Of a stretch of 64,000 nucleotides of DNA, positions 33,343-42,800 are shown piece by piece. The stretch comes from Oscillospiraceae bacterium. GTDB taxonomy: Bacteria > Bacillota > Clostridia > Oscillospirales > Oscillospiraceae. The position numbers and the translations under genes were made by a program. The stretch is taken from contig WQXS01000006.1 of assembly GCA_009784725.1 (NCBI GenBank), positions 22,742-86,741 on the forward strand, given 5' to 3'. Each line of letters begins with the position of its first letter. Within the stretch, counting starts at the first letter, position 1. Under the pieces are notes generated by a model. It saw only the letters and a program-made list of their open reading frames with translations. It made no database searches and was not told the origin of the DNA.

Positions 33343-34805
33343 ACAATTTCTCCCGTTATTTCTCCCGTTAAAATGTCATTTTTTGTACCGGTAATTTTTG
33401 TGTTTTTGATGGTGTTTCTTTCGAATTTTCCTTTAATGGATATTTCAAGGTAATTGCTTGAATGACCTGTTGAAAAGCCGTTTTTTTCCTGTTCGGTTAA
33501 AACTTCTGCGGTCTTTCCTATTTGGGATTTTCTAAATTTGCTCGCCATTTCATTTGCAACTTGAGCGGCTTTTTTTGCACGTTCTTTTTTTATGTCTTTA
33601 CTTATATGCCCGGGCATTTTTGCGGCTTTTGTTCCGGGTCTGACCGAATAGGGAAAGATATGCATGTCGGAAAATGCTGCTTTTTGAATAAATTCCAGCG
33701 TTTGATTAAACTCGTCTTCCGTTTCACCGGGAAATCCCGTTATCAGGTCTGCCGTGATTCCGCAGTCCTCGTTTTGAATGTCTTCGTTTTTGTTGTCTTC
33801 GTTTTTATTGTTAAAATGCTTTCTGATTGATGTTATGGATTTAAGAACATCCTTTGTTGTATATTTGCGCCCCATTCGTTTTAGCGTCTCATCACATCCG
33901 CTTTGAAGCGAAAGATGAATGTGCTTGCAAAGATTGGGTATTTTCGATAACTCTTTGCAAAACCCGTCTGTCAAAACCGAAGGGTCAAGTGACCCAAGCC
34001 TTAGTCTTGCATCGGGCGCTGCGTTTGCGATTGTATGTAGTGCTTCTATTACGCAAGGAGGCAGTTCTTCTGCTTTTTGTATCGAGGGAATTCCGGCAAC
34101 CGACACGTGACACGGGGACGGTTCTACTGTCTCATTATATTTTAATAAATCCCTTCCATACGAAGATATTTCAATCCCCGTAACAACAATTTCCTTATAC
34201 CCCTGCTCATTTAACTGCTTTGCATACTCTGCAATACGCTCGAGCGGTAAGGACCGTGAACGCCTGCGGATATACGGCACTATACAGTATGTGCAGAAAT
34301 TGTCACACCCGTCTTGTATTTTAAGTAATGCTCTCGTACGGTTGGATGTACTGCCGGGCGGGAGTTCCTCGAATGCGGGGGTGGAAACAGGGGGACAGGT
34401 ACACGAAACAGGGGGACAGGTACACTGCTTCCTATCACCGTAAATAGGAAGCAGTGTACCTGTCCCCCTGTTTCCACCCTCTTCAACCATTTCAATAAAC
34501 CCAAGCCTGTCGGAAGTGCCGTTTACTAAATCAGCACCAAGTTCAGTAACAAAATCAGGTTCCAGCTCGGAATAACAGCCAAGAACAGCAATTAGTGCAT
34601 CCGGCTCCAACTTTTTCATACGCCTTATAAGCTGACGGGATTTTCTTTCGCTTTCGGCGGTTACTGCGCAGGTATTTAGAATGCAGACATCCAAGCCCGC
34701 TCCGAGAGAGCCGGACTCATGCCCCCGCTCACTTAAAACCCGCTCCATTGCTTGCGATTCATATTGATTAACCTTGCACCCGAGTGTGGTGATACAAAAT
34801 CTCAT
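33339..34805 (-). CDS. mtaB: tRNA t6A37 methylthiotransferase MtaB with repeat-derived inserts
   Basis: 488 residues. N-terminal MTTase domain with three Fe-S cysteines: TLGCKVNQYES, ILNTCAVT, VLGCYSE. The radical SAM cluster motif is KIQDGCDNFCTYCIVPYIR, and HIHLSLQSGCDETLKRM and ITADLITGFPGE follow; the C-terminal part is the TRAM region. It adds a methylthio group to t6A at tRNA position 37. Three regions are foreign to the family: residues about 111-140 (CTCPPVSCTCPPV), encoded by a long DNA hairpin; about 221-243 (EPSPCHVSVAGIPSIQ), encoded by repeat sequences; and a short NKNED tandem. All keep the frame and sit in linkers. It is about 40-50 residues longer than usual, divergent from nifS-mnmA. 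Confidence 0.92.
   Translation of the reverse strand: MRFCITTLGCKVNQYESQAMERVLSERGHESGSLGAGLDVCILNTCAVTAESERKSRQLIRRMKKLEPDALIAVLGCYSELEPDFVTELGADLVNGTSDRLGFIEMVEEGGNRGTGTLLPIYGDRKQCTCPPVSCTCPPVSTPAFEELPPGSTSNRTRALLKIQDGCDNFCTYCIVPYIRRRSRSLPLERIAEYAKQLNEQGYKEIVVTGIEISSYGRDLLKYNETVEPSPCHVSVAGIPSIQKAEELPPCVIEALHTIANAAPDARLRLGSLDPSVLTDGFCKELSKIPNLCKHIHLSLQSGCDETLKRMGRKYTTKDVLKSITSIRKHFNNKNEDNKNEDIQNEDCGITADLITGFPGETEDEFNQTLEFIQKAAFSDMHIFPYSVRPGTKAAKMPGHISKDIKKERAKKAAQVANEMASKFRKSQIGKTAEVLTEQEKNGFSTGHSSNYLEISIKGKFERNTIKNTKITGTKNDILTGEITGEIV
34080..34107 (-). repeat. Class 2 element core fragment inside mtaB
   Basis: These 28 bases are the exact reverse complement of bases 1806-1833 of element E0 (loop plus the first arm bases). 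They are followed by GTGACACGGGGACGGTTCT, a piece of the other repeat family. The segment is coding and in frame. Confidence 0.9.
34385..34475. repeat. Repeat-derived hairpin inside mtaB
   Basis: Two tandem copies of the motif ACAGGGGGACAGGTACAC (from about 34388 and 34408) are followed by a near-perfect inverted repeat: about 25 bases ending CTGCTTCCTAT pair with ATAGGAAGCAG... after a short loop. The inverted copy ends in CTGTCCCCCTGT. All of it is translated in mtaB. Confidence 0.85.
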
Positions 34806-34835
34806 TTTACTCCCCCGGTTATCGAACCTGTCAGT

Positions 34836-34888
34836 AGAACCGTCCCCGTGACATTCAAACTTGACAGACGGACGGTTCTCCCGTCAAG
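34836..34888. repeat. GAACCGTCC repeat pair in the mtaB-nifS divergent region
   Basis: AGAACCGTCC (34836-34845) and its inverted copy GGACGGTTCT (34870-34879) can form a hairpin; CTTGAC/GTCAAG (34860-34865, 34883-34888) overlaps it. The region must also hold the promoters of the two divergent genes, none of which is a clear consensus. Confidence 0.7.
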
Positions 34889-34933
34889 TTTTGCCTTGAT
34901 GTTTTAAATAATATCATATATTATCATAAACAT

Positions 34934-36127
34934 ATGAACGTTTATTTTGACAATGCCGCATCAACAAGAGTGCGTGATGAAGCCATTGAAATTATGCAAA
35001 GTGTCATGAGGGAAAACTACGGTAATCCTTCTTCAATGCATGCATTCGGTCGTAGTGCAAAGAATTATCTTGAGACCGCACGCAAAAATCTTTCGGACTC
35101 AATTAAAACAAAACCGGAAAACATATATTTTACATCAGGCGGGACCGAAGCCAACAACTGGGCTATTCAAGGTGCCGCTTCAAAGCTTGATAGAAAAGGC
35201 AGGCATATAATCACATCTGCCATTGAACATTCGGCTGTGCTTGACCCGATAAAAAAACTTGAAAGTCAAGGCTGGGAAGTAACATATCTTTCACCCGGTC
35301 CCTCCGGCAGTGTACCTGTAAAGGCATTCACCGATGCCTTGAGGGATGATACGGTTTTTGCATCTGTAATGCTTGTAAATAATGAAACCGGCGCAATCAA
35401 TCCGGTCAATGAATATTCAAATACAATAAAGCAAAAAGGTTTGAAAACAATTCTGCATACCGATGCAATCCAGGCACTTTGTAAAATCCCGTTTACAGTC
35501 AATTCTCTTGGTGCCGACCTCATAACGCTTAGCTCTCACAAGCTGCACGGTCCGAAAGGAGCAGGCGCACTCTTTATCGGTAATAGTATAAAACTTACAC
35601 CTCTCATTTTAGGCGGAAATCACGAAAAAGGCAATAGAGGCGGCACTGAAGCATTTCCCGCCATCGTCGGATTCGGTGAGGCTGTAAAGCTCGGAGTGTC
35701 GGAGTTTGATAGTACTTTTGCATATATTGAGGATTTACATAAATATACAATTAACCTGCTTGAAAAAGAAATCCCGGAAGCAATTATTCTTTTAGCAAAT
35801 GAATCTTCAGAAAATATTACCCCGGAAAGCAAAGAGCAGACTTTATTTAAGACCCATTATTCTCCTTTTATTCTCCCGATTTCACTCCCCGGGTATAAAA
35901 GCGAGGTTTTGATGAACTATCTCGACGGTGAAGGCATCTGCGTTTCAAGAAGTGCAGCATGTAAAAAAGGAGCCCGAAGCCGCACTCTCGAAGCAATGAA
36001 GCTCAGCAATAATATTATCGACGGAGCTTTACGGGTTAGTTTTTCACGATATAGTACGAAAGAAGAAGCAGATTATTTTGTGAAAATATTAAAAGCAGCT
36101 TCCAAATCCCTGCAAAAAACACGGTGA
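34934..36127 (+). CDS. Cysteine desulfurase, NifS/IscS family
   Basis: 397 residues. VYFDNAASTRVRDEAIEIM at the start, FTSGGTEANNWAI, HSAVLDPIK, the PLP lysine in LITLSSHKLHGPKGAGALF and the sulfur-accepting cysteine loop SRSAACKKGARS. It takes sulfur from cysteine as a persulfide for Fe-S clusters or tRNA thiolation. It is six bases upstream of mnmA, which needs such a donor, so tRNA thiolation is the likely main use. The MtaB gene on the other side is also a sulfur-using tRNA enzyme. Confidence 0.94.
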   Translation: MNVYFDNAASTRVRDEAIEIMQSVMRENYGNPSSMHAFGRSAKNYLETARKNLSDSIKTKPENIYFTSGGTEANNWAIQGAASKLDRKGRHIITSAIEHSAVLDPIKKLESQGWEVTYLSPGPSGSVPVKAFTDALRDDTVFASVMLVNNETGAINPVNEYSNTIKQKGLKTILHTDAIQALCKIPFTVNSLGADLITLSSHKLHGPKGAGALFIGNSIKLTPLILGGNHEKGNRGGTEAFPAIVGFGEAVKLGVSEFDSTFAYIEDLHKYTINLLEKEIPEAIILLANESSENITPESKEQTLFKTHYSPFILPISLPGYKSEVLMNYLDGEGICVSRSAACKKGARSRTLEAMKLSNNIIDGALRVSFSRYSTKEEADYFVKILKAASKSLQKTR

Positions 36128-36133
36128 CTTACA

Positions 36134-37231
36134 ATGAACGATAACTTAAACCCTGTAAAAATAACCCTCCCTGAAACTGCACAAGAGAACCGTCCCCCTG
36201 TGCTCCCTGTGCTTATTGCTATGAGTGGGGGTGTTGACAGTACTGTTGCTGCTTTGCTTATGCGGCAGGCGGGTTATGATTGCAGCGGTGCGACAATGAA
36301 GGTGTTTGATGGCGGTGATAAAACCGTTGCAGAGGCCGGGGCTGTTGCCGATGCGCTGGGGATAGAGTTTTATGAGTTTGATTTGACGAAGCAGTTTGCG
36401 GAGCTTGTCATCAACCCGTTTATAGCTGATTACCGAAGCGGCTGCACACCGAATCCCTGTGTAACCTGTAACAGGTATCTTAAGTTCGGTCTTTTCGCGG
36501 AAAAAGCCTCAGAGCTTGGAATGAACGCAATTGTAACGGGTCATTATGTTCAAACGGAAGTTGATGCAAACGGACGTTACCTGCTGAAAAAAGGCTCGGA
36601 CTTAACTAAAGACCAGAGCTATGTTTTGTATTCATTAACACAAAAGCAACTCGCTTTTTCAAAGTTTCCGCTCGGTTGCCTCACAAAAGCACAGGTGCGT
36701 GAAATTGCAGCCGGGTCGGGTATAATAAATGCCGGCAAAAGCGAGAGCCAGGATATATGTTTTATCCCCGATGGCGACTATAACAAATTTATAAATGATT
36801 ATACAGGTGAATTGCCAAAAACCGGTAGATTTGTCGATATAAACGGCAATGATTTAGGTCAAAGCAAAGGGATATCCTCATATACAATCGGACAGCGCAG
36901 AGGTCTCGGACTTTCAATGCCGCATCCCCCTTATGTAATCGAACTTCGCCCCGGGGACAATACAGTTGTCATCGGAAAGGAAGATATGTTATATTCAAAA
37001 TCACTTACCGCAGGTGATATTAACCTGATTACTTCCGATAAAATTAACGCACCCTTTAAGGCTCAGGTCAAAATACGTTACTCTGACCCCGGACATCCTG
37101 CCACAGTCGAACAAACCGGTGACGATTCATTGAGAATCGAGTTTGATAAGCCGCAAAGAGCAATCACTAAAGGGCAGGCAGCCGTAATTTATGACGGCAA
37201 CACAGTAGTGGGCGGCGGCACAATAACATAG
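36134..37231 (+). CDS. mnmA: tRNA-uridine 2-sulfurtransferase MnmA with repeat-derived N-terminus
   Basis: 365 residues. PP-loop motif AMSGGVDSTVAALLM, GHYVQTE, the catalytic pair CNPCVTCN (first Cys) and SESQDICF (second Cys), then SSYTIGQRRGLGL. It makes 2-thiouridine at the wobble position of Lys, Glu and Gln tRNAs. The first 30 residues (ending ENRPPVLPVL) do not belong to the family, which usually starts a few residues before AMSGGVDS; bases 36185-36202 there are a GAGAACCGTCCCCCTGTG repeat, so the N-terminus was lengthened by the repeat, or translation begins nearer the PP-loop. Confidence 0.94.
   Translation: MNDNLNPVKITLPETAQENRPPVLPVLIAMSGGVDSTVAALLMRQAGYDCSGATMKVFDGGDKTVAEAGAVADALGIEFYEFDLTKQFAELVINPFIADYRSGCTPNPCVTCNRYLKFGLFAEKASELGMNAIVTGHYVQTEVDANGRYLLKKGSDLTKDQSYVLYSLTQKQLAFSKFPLGCLTKAQVREIAAGSGIINAGKSESQDICFIPDGDYNKFINDYTGELPKTGRFVDINGNDLGQSKGISSYTIGQRRGLGLSMPHPPYVIELRPGDNTVVIGKEDMLYSKSLTAGDINLITSDKINAPFKAQVKIRYSDPGHPATVEQTGDDSLRIEFDKPQRAITKGQAAVIYDGNTVVGGGTIT
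36185..36202 (+). repeat. GAACCGTCC repeat inside mnmA
   Basis: GAGAACCGTCCCCCTGTG, matching the intergenic copies at 43782-43805 and 45813-45868 except at the last positions; it encodes ENRPPV. Confidence 0.85.
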
Positions 37232-37259
37232 AAAACCCAGCATCTCGCATATGACTGTA

Positions 37260-37275
37260 GCCTCGCAAGCGAGGC
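37260..37275. repeat. Perfect palindrome upstream of nadA
   Basis: GCCTCGCAAGCGAGGC, followed by tandem GTCACAT units (about 37293-37309). The centre TCGCAAGCGA also occurs in element E4. It lies in the 106-base gap between mnmA and nadA; too short for a firm role. Confidence 0.6.
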
Positions 37276-37337
37276 ATTGGAACTGTACCCATGTCACATG
37301 TCACATGACAAGCGAACAGCGAAAGGATTGAAATAAA

Positions 37338-38240
37338 TTGAACGAACTGCAACAAAAAATAATTAATCTTAAAAAAGAAAAGAATGCGCTGATTCTTGCG
37401 CATTATTATCAAACCATGGATGTGCAGGAGGTTGCGGACCATGTCTGTGATTCATTTGAAATGGCGAAACGTGCCTTTGATGCAAAGCAGGAGCTGCTGA
37501 TAATCTGCGGTGTGCATTTTATGGCAGAATCGGCAAAGCTTCTCAACCCCGGAAAAACGGTACTGATACCAAAGCCGGACGCAGGTTGCCCGATGGCAGA
37601 TATGATTACACCGCAGGATGTTACCGCACTTAAAAACTTCTATCCGGATGCCGCGGTTGTCTGCTATGTTAACTCATCGGCTGCAGTAAAAGCTGTCAGT
37701 GACATCTGCTGTACATCCTCGTCTGCCGAGAGAATTGTGAAGGCACTTCCCGAACGCCAAATAATCTTTATTCCCGACAGGAACCTTGGAGCATATATTT
37801 CGTCTAAAGTAACAGATAAGGAATTTATCTTCCACAAAGGCTGGTGTCCCGTTCACGATTACATCGTTCCTTATGATGTTGAAAACGCAAGGCTTAAACA
37901 CCCGAATGCCAAGGTTCTGACTCACCCCGAATGCAGACCCGAAGTTCTGGAGCTTTGTGACTTCATAGGCAGCACCTCAGAAATTATAAGCTTTGCACTT
38001 GAATCTGATAATGATGAGTTCATCATAGGCACAGAATCAGGAGTAACAGAACACCTTGCAGCCCTCGCACCGGACAAAATTTTCTATCCGCTGACAAAAA
38101 ACTTCATCTGTGAAGACATGAAAAAAACCACCCTTAAAGATATTTTAAGCACACTAGAGACCGGCAAATATGAAATCACCGTATCGGGTGATGATTTTAC
38201 AAAAGCAAAACAAAGCCTTGAACGCATGGTTAAGATATAG
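37338..38240 (+). CDS. nadA: Quinolinate synthase
   Basis: 300 residues, TTG start with SD GAAAGGA. Landmarks of NadA: ILAHYYQTMDVQEVADHVCDS, IICGVHFMAESAKLLNP with the first cluster Cys, HPECRPEVLELCDFIGSTSEII with the second, and FICEDMKKTTL with the third; these hold a 4Fe-4S cluster. It condenses iminoaspartate with dihydroxyacetone phosphate to quinolinate for NAD synthesis. nadB and nadC are not nearby. The Fe-S demand fits the neighbouring cysteine desulfurase. Confidence 0.96.
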   Translation: MNELQQKIINLKKEKNALILAHYYQTMDVQEVADHVCDSFEMAKRAFDAKQELLIICGVHFMAESAKLLNPGKTVLIPKPDAGCPMADMITPQDVTALKNFYPDAAVVCYVNSSAAVKAVSDICCTSSSAERIVKALPERQIIFIPDRNLGAYISSKVTDKEFIFHKGWCPVHDYIVPYDVENARLKHPNAKVLTHPECRPEVLELCDFIGSTSEIISFALESDNDEFIIGTESGVTEHLAALAPDKIFYPLTKNFICEDMKKTTLKDILSTLETGKYEITVSGDDFTKAKQSLERMVKI

Positions 38241-38326
38241 TTTACACTTTTGTGACCTTTTTCGGAGCTATAAATGGTATAATTATTTATCATAACTCAC
38301 CACTCACCGAAGGTATAAGAGAAGAT

Positions 38327-39373
38327 ATGAAGAAATTAATCAAATTATTTTTACTTATATTTATTATCGCATTAACAGCAATGCTTGTTTCGGCATGCCC
38401 TTTAACGGGTTCGGACAACCCCGGTAATACAAACCCGAACGGCAGTTCAGGCAGTAATGACAACAAAACCAATAATAACAATGACCAAGGTGCCACCGAA
38501 GTTGTAAATATACCCGATAATTCAATTCAGGCAGTTCACGAACCTGCAGTGCCTATTGTGCTTATCCCGGAGGCTCCGGGGCTTTCGGTCGAAGAAAATG
38601 ACAAAGCAATCATTGATTACTCAAATGCCGCCGATGGATACATTATGATTAAATGGCTGGCAGATACGGATAAGCAGCTGCGTGTTCTGATTGACGGGCC
38701 GAGTGCCGTTCAATATACATATACAATTTGGAATAATAACACTTTTAATGTCTTTCCGCTCTCTGACGGCAACGGCTCATATGAAATAAATGTAGTCGAG
38801 CAAACCGACGGCGACCGATACGCTCTTGCACTCAACCATAAAATTAACGTAACATTAAATGACGAGTTTGCACCCTTTCTGCGCCCGAATCAATTTGTCA
38901 ACTTTACCGAAAACAGTGCAGCTGTCGCTAAAGCCGCAGAGCTTGTGACGGGAAATGCTACATTCCCCGATAAAATTGCTGCTGTATATAATTTTGTTGT
39001 TAATAATATCACCTACGATGTGGATTTTGCCAACGAGGTCGTTGCAGGGCATCATAAAGGGTATCTTCCCGATTTGGATAATGTACTTGCGAGACGCAAA
39101 GGTATTTGCTTTGATTACGCAGCTTTGATGACCGCTATGCTTCGAAGCCAGGGCATTCCGACAAAGCTTGTAATCGGATACGCAGGCGAGGTCAGGCACG
39201 CATGGATAAGTGTATTTTCCGAGGAAACAGGCTGGGTGGATCAAGCAGTTTTCTTCGACGGCGAAAACTGGATTCTAATGGATCCCACCTTCGCCTCAAC
39301 AGCAAACAACCAAGCCGCCCTCCAACAATTCATAGGCGACGGCAGTAACTACACAGTATTATATTTGCATTGA
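38327..39373 (+). CDS. Transglutaminase-like lipoprotein
   Basis: 348 residues from ATG 38327, which has SD GAAGG and gives a clean signal sequence ending in the lipobox LVSAC; the earlier ATG at 38252 is not supported. A low-complexity Asn/Gly/Ser linker (residues 28-60) follows. The C-terminal third is a transglutaminase-like domain with triad residues in RRKGICFDYAALMTAML (Cys), VRHAWISVF (His) and WILMDPTFA (Asp). Such extracellular domains act as proteases, amidases or cross-linkers; the specific reaction is unknown. It ends at the promoter of a small RNA. Confidence 0.9.
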   Translation: MKKLIKLFLLIFIIALTAMLVSACPLTGSDNPGNTNPNGSSGSNDNKTNNNNDQGATEVVNIPDNSIQAVHEPAVPIVLIPEAPGLSVEENDKAIIDYSNAADGYIMIKWLADTDKQLRVLIDGPSAVQYTYTIWNNNTFNVFPLSDGNGSYEINVVEQTDGDRYALALNHKINVTLNDEFAPFLRPNQFVNFTENSAAVAKAAELVTGNATFPDKIAAVYNFVVNNITYDVDFANEVVAGHHKGYLPDLDNVLARRKGICFDYAALMTAMLRSQGIPTKLVIGYAGEVRHAWISVFSEETGWVDQAVFFDGENWILMDPTFASTANNQAALQQFIGDGSNYTVLYLH

Positions 39374-39398
39374 CATTTTATATATTTATCGGTATAAT
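39370..39398 (+). promoter_or_regulatory. Promoter of the putative antisense RNA
   Basis: TTGACA (39370-39375) and TATAAT (39393-39398), both perfect, spacer 17. It overlaps the stop of the preceding lipoprotein gene and points towards the small toxin gene. Confidence 0.8.
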
Positions 39399-39404
39399 AT
39401 ATCT

Positions 39405-39492
39405 ATAAAAAGGCGTTGCCGATAAACGGTTAGCCTAAAGTGTTACGAAAATAACCGTACTTTGGGCTAGAGGGGCGGTTATTTTCGTTTGT
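39405..39492 (+). ncRNA. Putative antisense antitoxin RNA
   Basis: A transcript from the promoter above would begin near 39405 and end at the hairpin CGAAAATAACCG (39446-39457) / CGGTTATTTTCG (39476-39487), followed by TTTGTCTT. Its 3' end is complementary to the end of the toxin reading frame. The same hairpin could end both RNAs, as in convergent type I systems. Confidence 0.6.
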
Positions 39493-39609
39493 CTTGACGA
39501 ATCGCCAGAATCAACATCAAAATGCAGATGATCATCATAAACAACTCATACAGTGTCATACGCACCACCACCTTTCGGGGTGGCTAACCGCCTACCGTTG
39601 GCAACGCCT
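39411..39609. repeat. Inverted repeat framing the toxin locus
   Basis: AGGCGTTGCC (39411-39420) and its complement (39600-39609), each followed inward by a GGTTAGCC block. Because the two RNAs are convergent, both would start with nearly the same leader of about 25 bases. Confidence 0.75.
39479..39559 (-). CDS. Small hydrophobic toxin, BsrG/TxpA (holin-like) type
   Basis: 26 residues: MTLYELFMMIICILMLILAI then RQDKRK. The MTxYE start, one membrane helix and a short charged tail are the pattern of BsrG/TxpA-type toxins (putative holin-like toxin family). A strong SD (AAAGGTGGTGG) precedes the ATG. The stop codon lies within the terminator stem shared with the antisense RNA. Such peptides damage the membrane when the antisense RNA is lost. 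It has its own promoter on the minus strand at 39616-39645. Confidence 0.8.
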   Translation of the reverse strand: MTLYELFMMIICILMLILAIRQDKRK

Positions 39610-39615
39610 GATAGT

Positions 39616-39645
39616 ATTCTAAACCCTTGCAATCACTGCTGTCAA
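39616..39645 (-). promoter_or_regulatory. Toxin mRNA promoter
   Basis: On the minus strand TTGACA (39640-39645) and TAGAAT (39616-39621), spacer 18. Confidence 0.7.
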
Positions 39646-39656
39646 TATGAATTTGT

Positions 39657-39690
39657 TTACACATTTACGCTTGTAAATGTGTAATTTTTC
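39657..39690 (+). terminator. Hairpin between the toxin locus and the adhesin gene
   Basis: TTACACATTTAC / GTAAATGTGTAA with loop GCTT, a perfect 12-bp stem followed by TTTTTC. It may stop read-through from the antisense RNA into the adhesin promoter. Confidence 0.55.
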
Positions 39691-39743
39691 ATCATATTTT
39701 GCTCAAATTCACCATTTATATCATCACAATTCATTGATTTAAC

Positions 39744-39773
39744 TTGACAAACACAATATATATGGTATACAAT
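39744..39773 (+). promoter_or_regulatory. Adhesin promoter
   Basis: TTGACA (39744-39749) followed by TATACA (39766-39771) or TACAAT (39768-39773), spacers 16 or 18. Confidence 0.75.
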
Positions 39774-39824
39774 TGCCACGTGTGCGCATATATTGTAATT
39801 CTGTTATTTATAGGGGGAAAATAC

Positions 39825-42800
39825 ATGAAATCGAGTACGAAAATCGGAAAGACTTTTATTAAAGCAATATGCCTGCTCCTGGTACTGACACTTTTTATCT
39901 CAATGTTTGCGCTCGATACAGGTGGTATCATAAGTATGCCTGAAGCAGAAGCGTTATCAATCGGAACGGGTACTGACGGTGTTACAATGGAGGATAAGGT
40001 TTCCGATATTGATACATCGAACTTTATGTTTGTTAATGAAAACGATGTCGGGTCTATGCCCGGAAACTATCAGTTCGTTAACAAGTCGGCAAATGACGGC
40101 AGGATTTGGACCGATAAATCTGTAAACGCAAGTCAGGCTTTTATTTATGATTCTCTGGGTGGTGTTGCGGGAGTTGAAGCCGTTACACGAAACAGTACAG
40201 AATTTCTTGTCACTTATTCGGCTCTAAGTCAAACAATTAATACAACAAATATTATTATCGAACCTTCGGATACTGTATTTGTAATAGATGTTTCCGGAAG
40301 CATGGCGTCAAATAATGTTCCGGGTGACGGGCGTTCCAGAGCTGCTGTTATCGTGGAAGCCTTGAATAATGCAATTAAAATGCTTATGGATGCAAATCCC
40401 GATAACAGAATTTCTGTTGTTATATACGGCGGACAGTCCGTAAGCGGACAAAATTATGCAAGAGCTCAACCGGTTCTTGCTCTCGGGCGCTACGATGCTT
40501 CTACAGCAATTTTCTCTATGAGCGGCACTTCGACCGTTACAGTGCGCTCAAATGTTTCTGCTGTACACAGTTCATTCACTGTTGAAGGCGGTACTCCGAC
40601 TCAGCTTGGAATGAGAAGAGGTGCGCAGGTATTGCTCGGTGTACCCAGAGGAAATGTCCCCGGTGGTACACAATTTGACACAGGAATAGCAGCACCGGGT
40701 GGTGGTTCAGGAAATATAATAGTCACCCGTCAGCCGAATATTATCTTAATGACTGATGGTGAGCCGACTTACGCATGGACGGATTACAGACTGGACGGAC
40801 TTGCAAATATAGACGGAACTGATTTTTCATACAATGTCGGTAACGGCTCGGCAGGCGATATGGGTTTAACAGCTCTAACAGTTATGACTGCATCCTATGT
40901 TAAAAAACTCGTACAGGACTGGTATTATCCGACAACCTCGGGAACTCCCGGATACAGTCCTGATAATGCCACAAAAAACGTCGGTTTTTACACAATCGGG
41001 CTTGGTGTTAACTCTGCAATTGCAAACGGGATGCTCGACCCTTACGGGAACTCTGCAAGCGGTGTCCCAAATGCCCAGCTTGTTGTTCAAGGTACAAAGA
41101 ATATGCTTACGGTGCTTGATGATTTCGCTCCCGGCTCAGCACCCGTTACATTCCCTGCTCTTTCCAAAGGCTCAAGCACAAACCGCCCGGATGTAACCGT
41201 ATCAAACACAGGCGGAGTGGTATCATGTAATTATGACACGCTTTCATTCTCGGCAATGGACAAGGCAGGTCTGGATGATGCATTTAACACAATTACCCAA
41301 CAGATAGTCAATCAGGGTAATTACAGCACAAATGCCGAAGCAGGGCGTGAGCAATTCAGCGGATATCTCACATTCTCGGATGTTATCGGCGAATACATGC
41401 TGTTTCGTCAATTTAGAGGTTTATATTACAATAATACAAAGTATACGAATGTTATCTTTACGCCTGCACAAGCAACGGCTTTTACTCCTTCATTTGTAAA
41501 TCAAATGCAGTCACAATATGCGGGTACGGGTGCAGCTCCATTTACTGCAACCAATGCAGGAGATGTATTAACATCCAGTATTAATGCAGCTAATAATCCG
41601 GTTAATACCGATCCTGCGGCAAAAAACGGTGCAATTTCTTATTATACAAATAATGACAGAGTTTATCTCACCCCCGTTTTTAGCCCTGACGGCTCTACGG
41701 TTAATCCTGAAGCCGGAGCAGCAGCAAGGGTTGATATGTATGTTGTGCAAGGTGCTGCCGTTGACACAATTAACGGAAATCCCACGAACTTAAATACTAT
41801 AATATTCCAAGTAATTACTACATTAGCACCAACCGGACAATTTTCAAGCTCAGGTACTACTACCTCTCATGCAGAGCTCAGCCCCACTCTGGTACGCGGA
41901 GACCAGATTGTCCGCTGGTATGTCCCCGGCGATTTAATTCCGATGCGTGCAGTTGAACCTGTTCTCTCAGGCGGAAACCCGACATATGATGATTTCGGAA
42001 ACCAAATATTCCAAGTTGCCGAGTCTGTACCGCTCAGAGTAATTTATACCGTAATTCCCGACTTTGCAAGAATTTCAAATGGACTGACTGCAACATATTC
42101 GAATGTAAATCCGGGAACTCTTCCTAACTCCTATTTCTTTTATACTAACAGATGGCGAGGAACAAACGGTGTGACATCACGAACCGACCTTGCAAATATG
42201 TCACTTGCGTTTTTTGTCCCACATGCAAATAACACATACTACAGCCCGTCACCCGATACAAGAGGAATCCCGAAAACACCTGTCCCCGTGGGTCCGACAG
42301 GCACACCCCCGTTCTCATGGGACTTTACTCACTTCAACATTACAACCCCCGCCACTACCTACCAAGTTCAGCGCCTCGGCAACAACGGCCGGATAATGCT
42401 GCAATCGCAGATACCTATAAAGTTATATAAGACATTTAATTTCGATGGACCTCCTCCAACAGGTTTGACATTAGCTGATCTTCAAGATTACCCTCCATTA
42501 AACAACGGGCGAATATCAATGATTTCATTTGTTGTTGTCGGATTAGATCCGGCAGGTCAAGAGATTTACAGAAATACTTTATACTTAAGAGATTTTCAAC
42601 TTATTAATACAGCTACTGAGGGTTCGATAACAATTGAGCCTAATACATTTGTTTCTGCAGATATTTTTGTACCCCCGGGTGATTATACTTTTGCAGAAGC
42701 AGGAGGATTTGCACTCGGGTTTGCACGGGATATGCTACCGGGAACTACCGGACATTATCCTACTCCGATTGGTTTAAATTATGCATGGTTAGCCAATGCT

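Noticed and set aside
36134..36230. Frameshift or false fusion at the start of mnmA
   Set aside because: The frame is continuous and the extra residues are explained by the inserted repeat, so no frameshift is needed.
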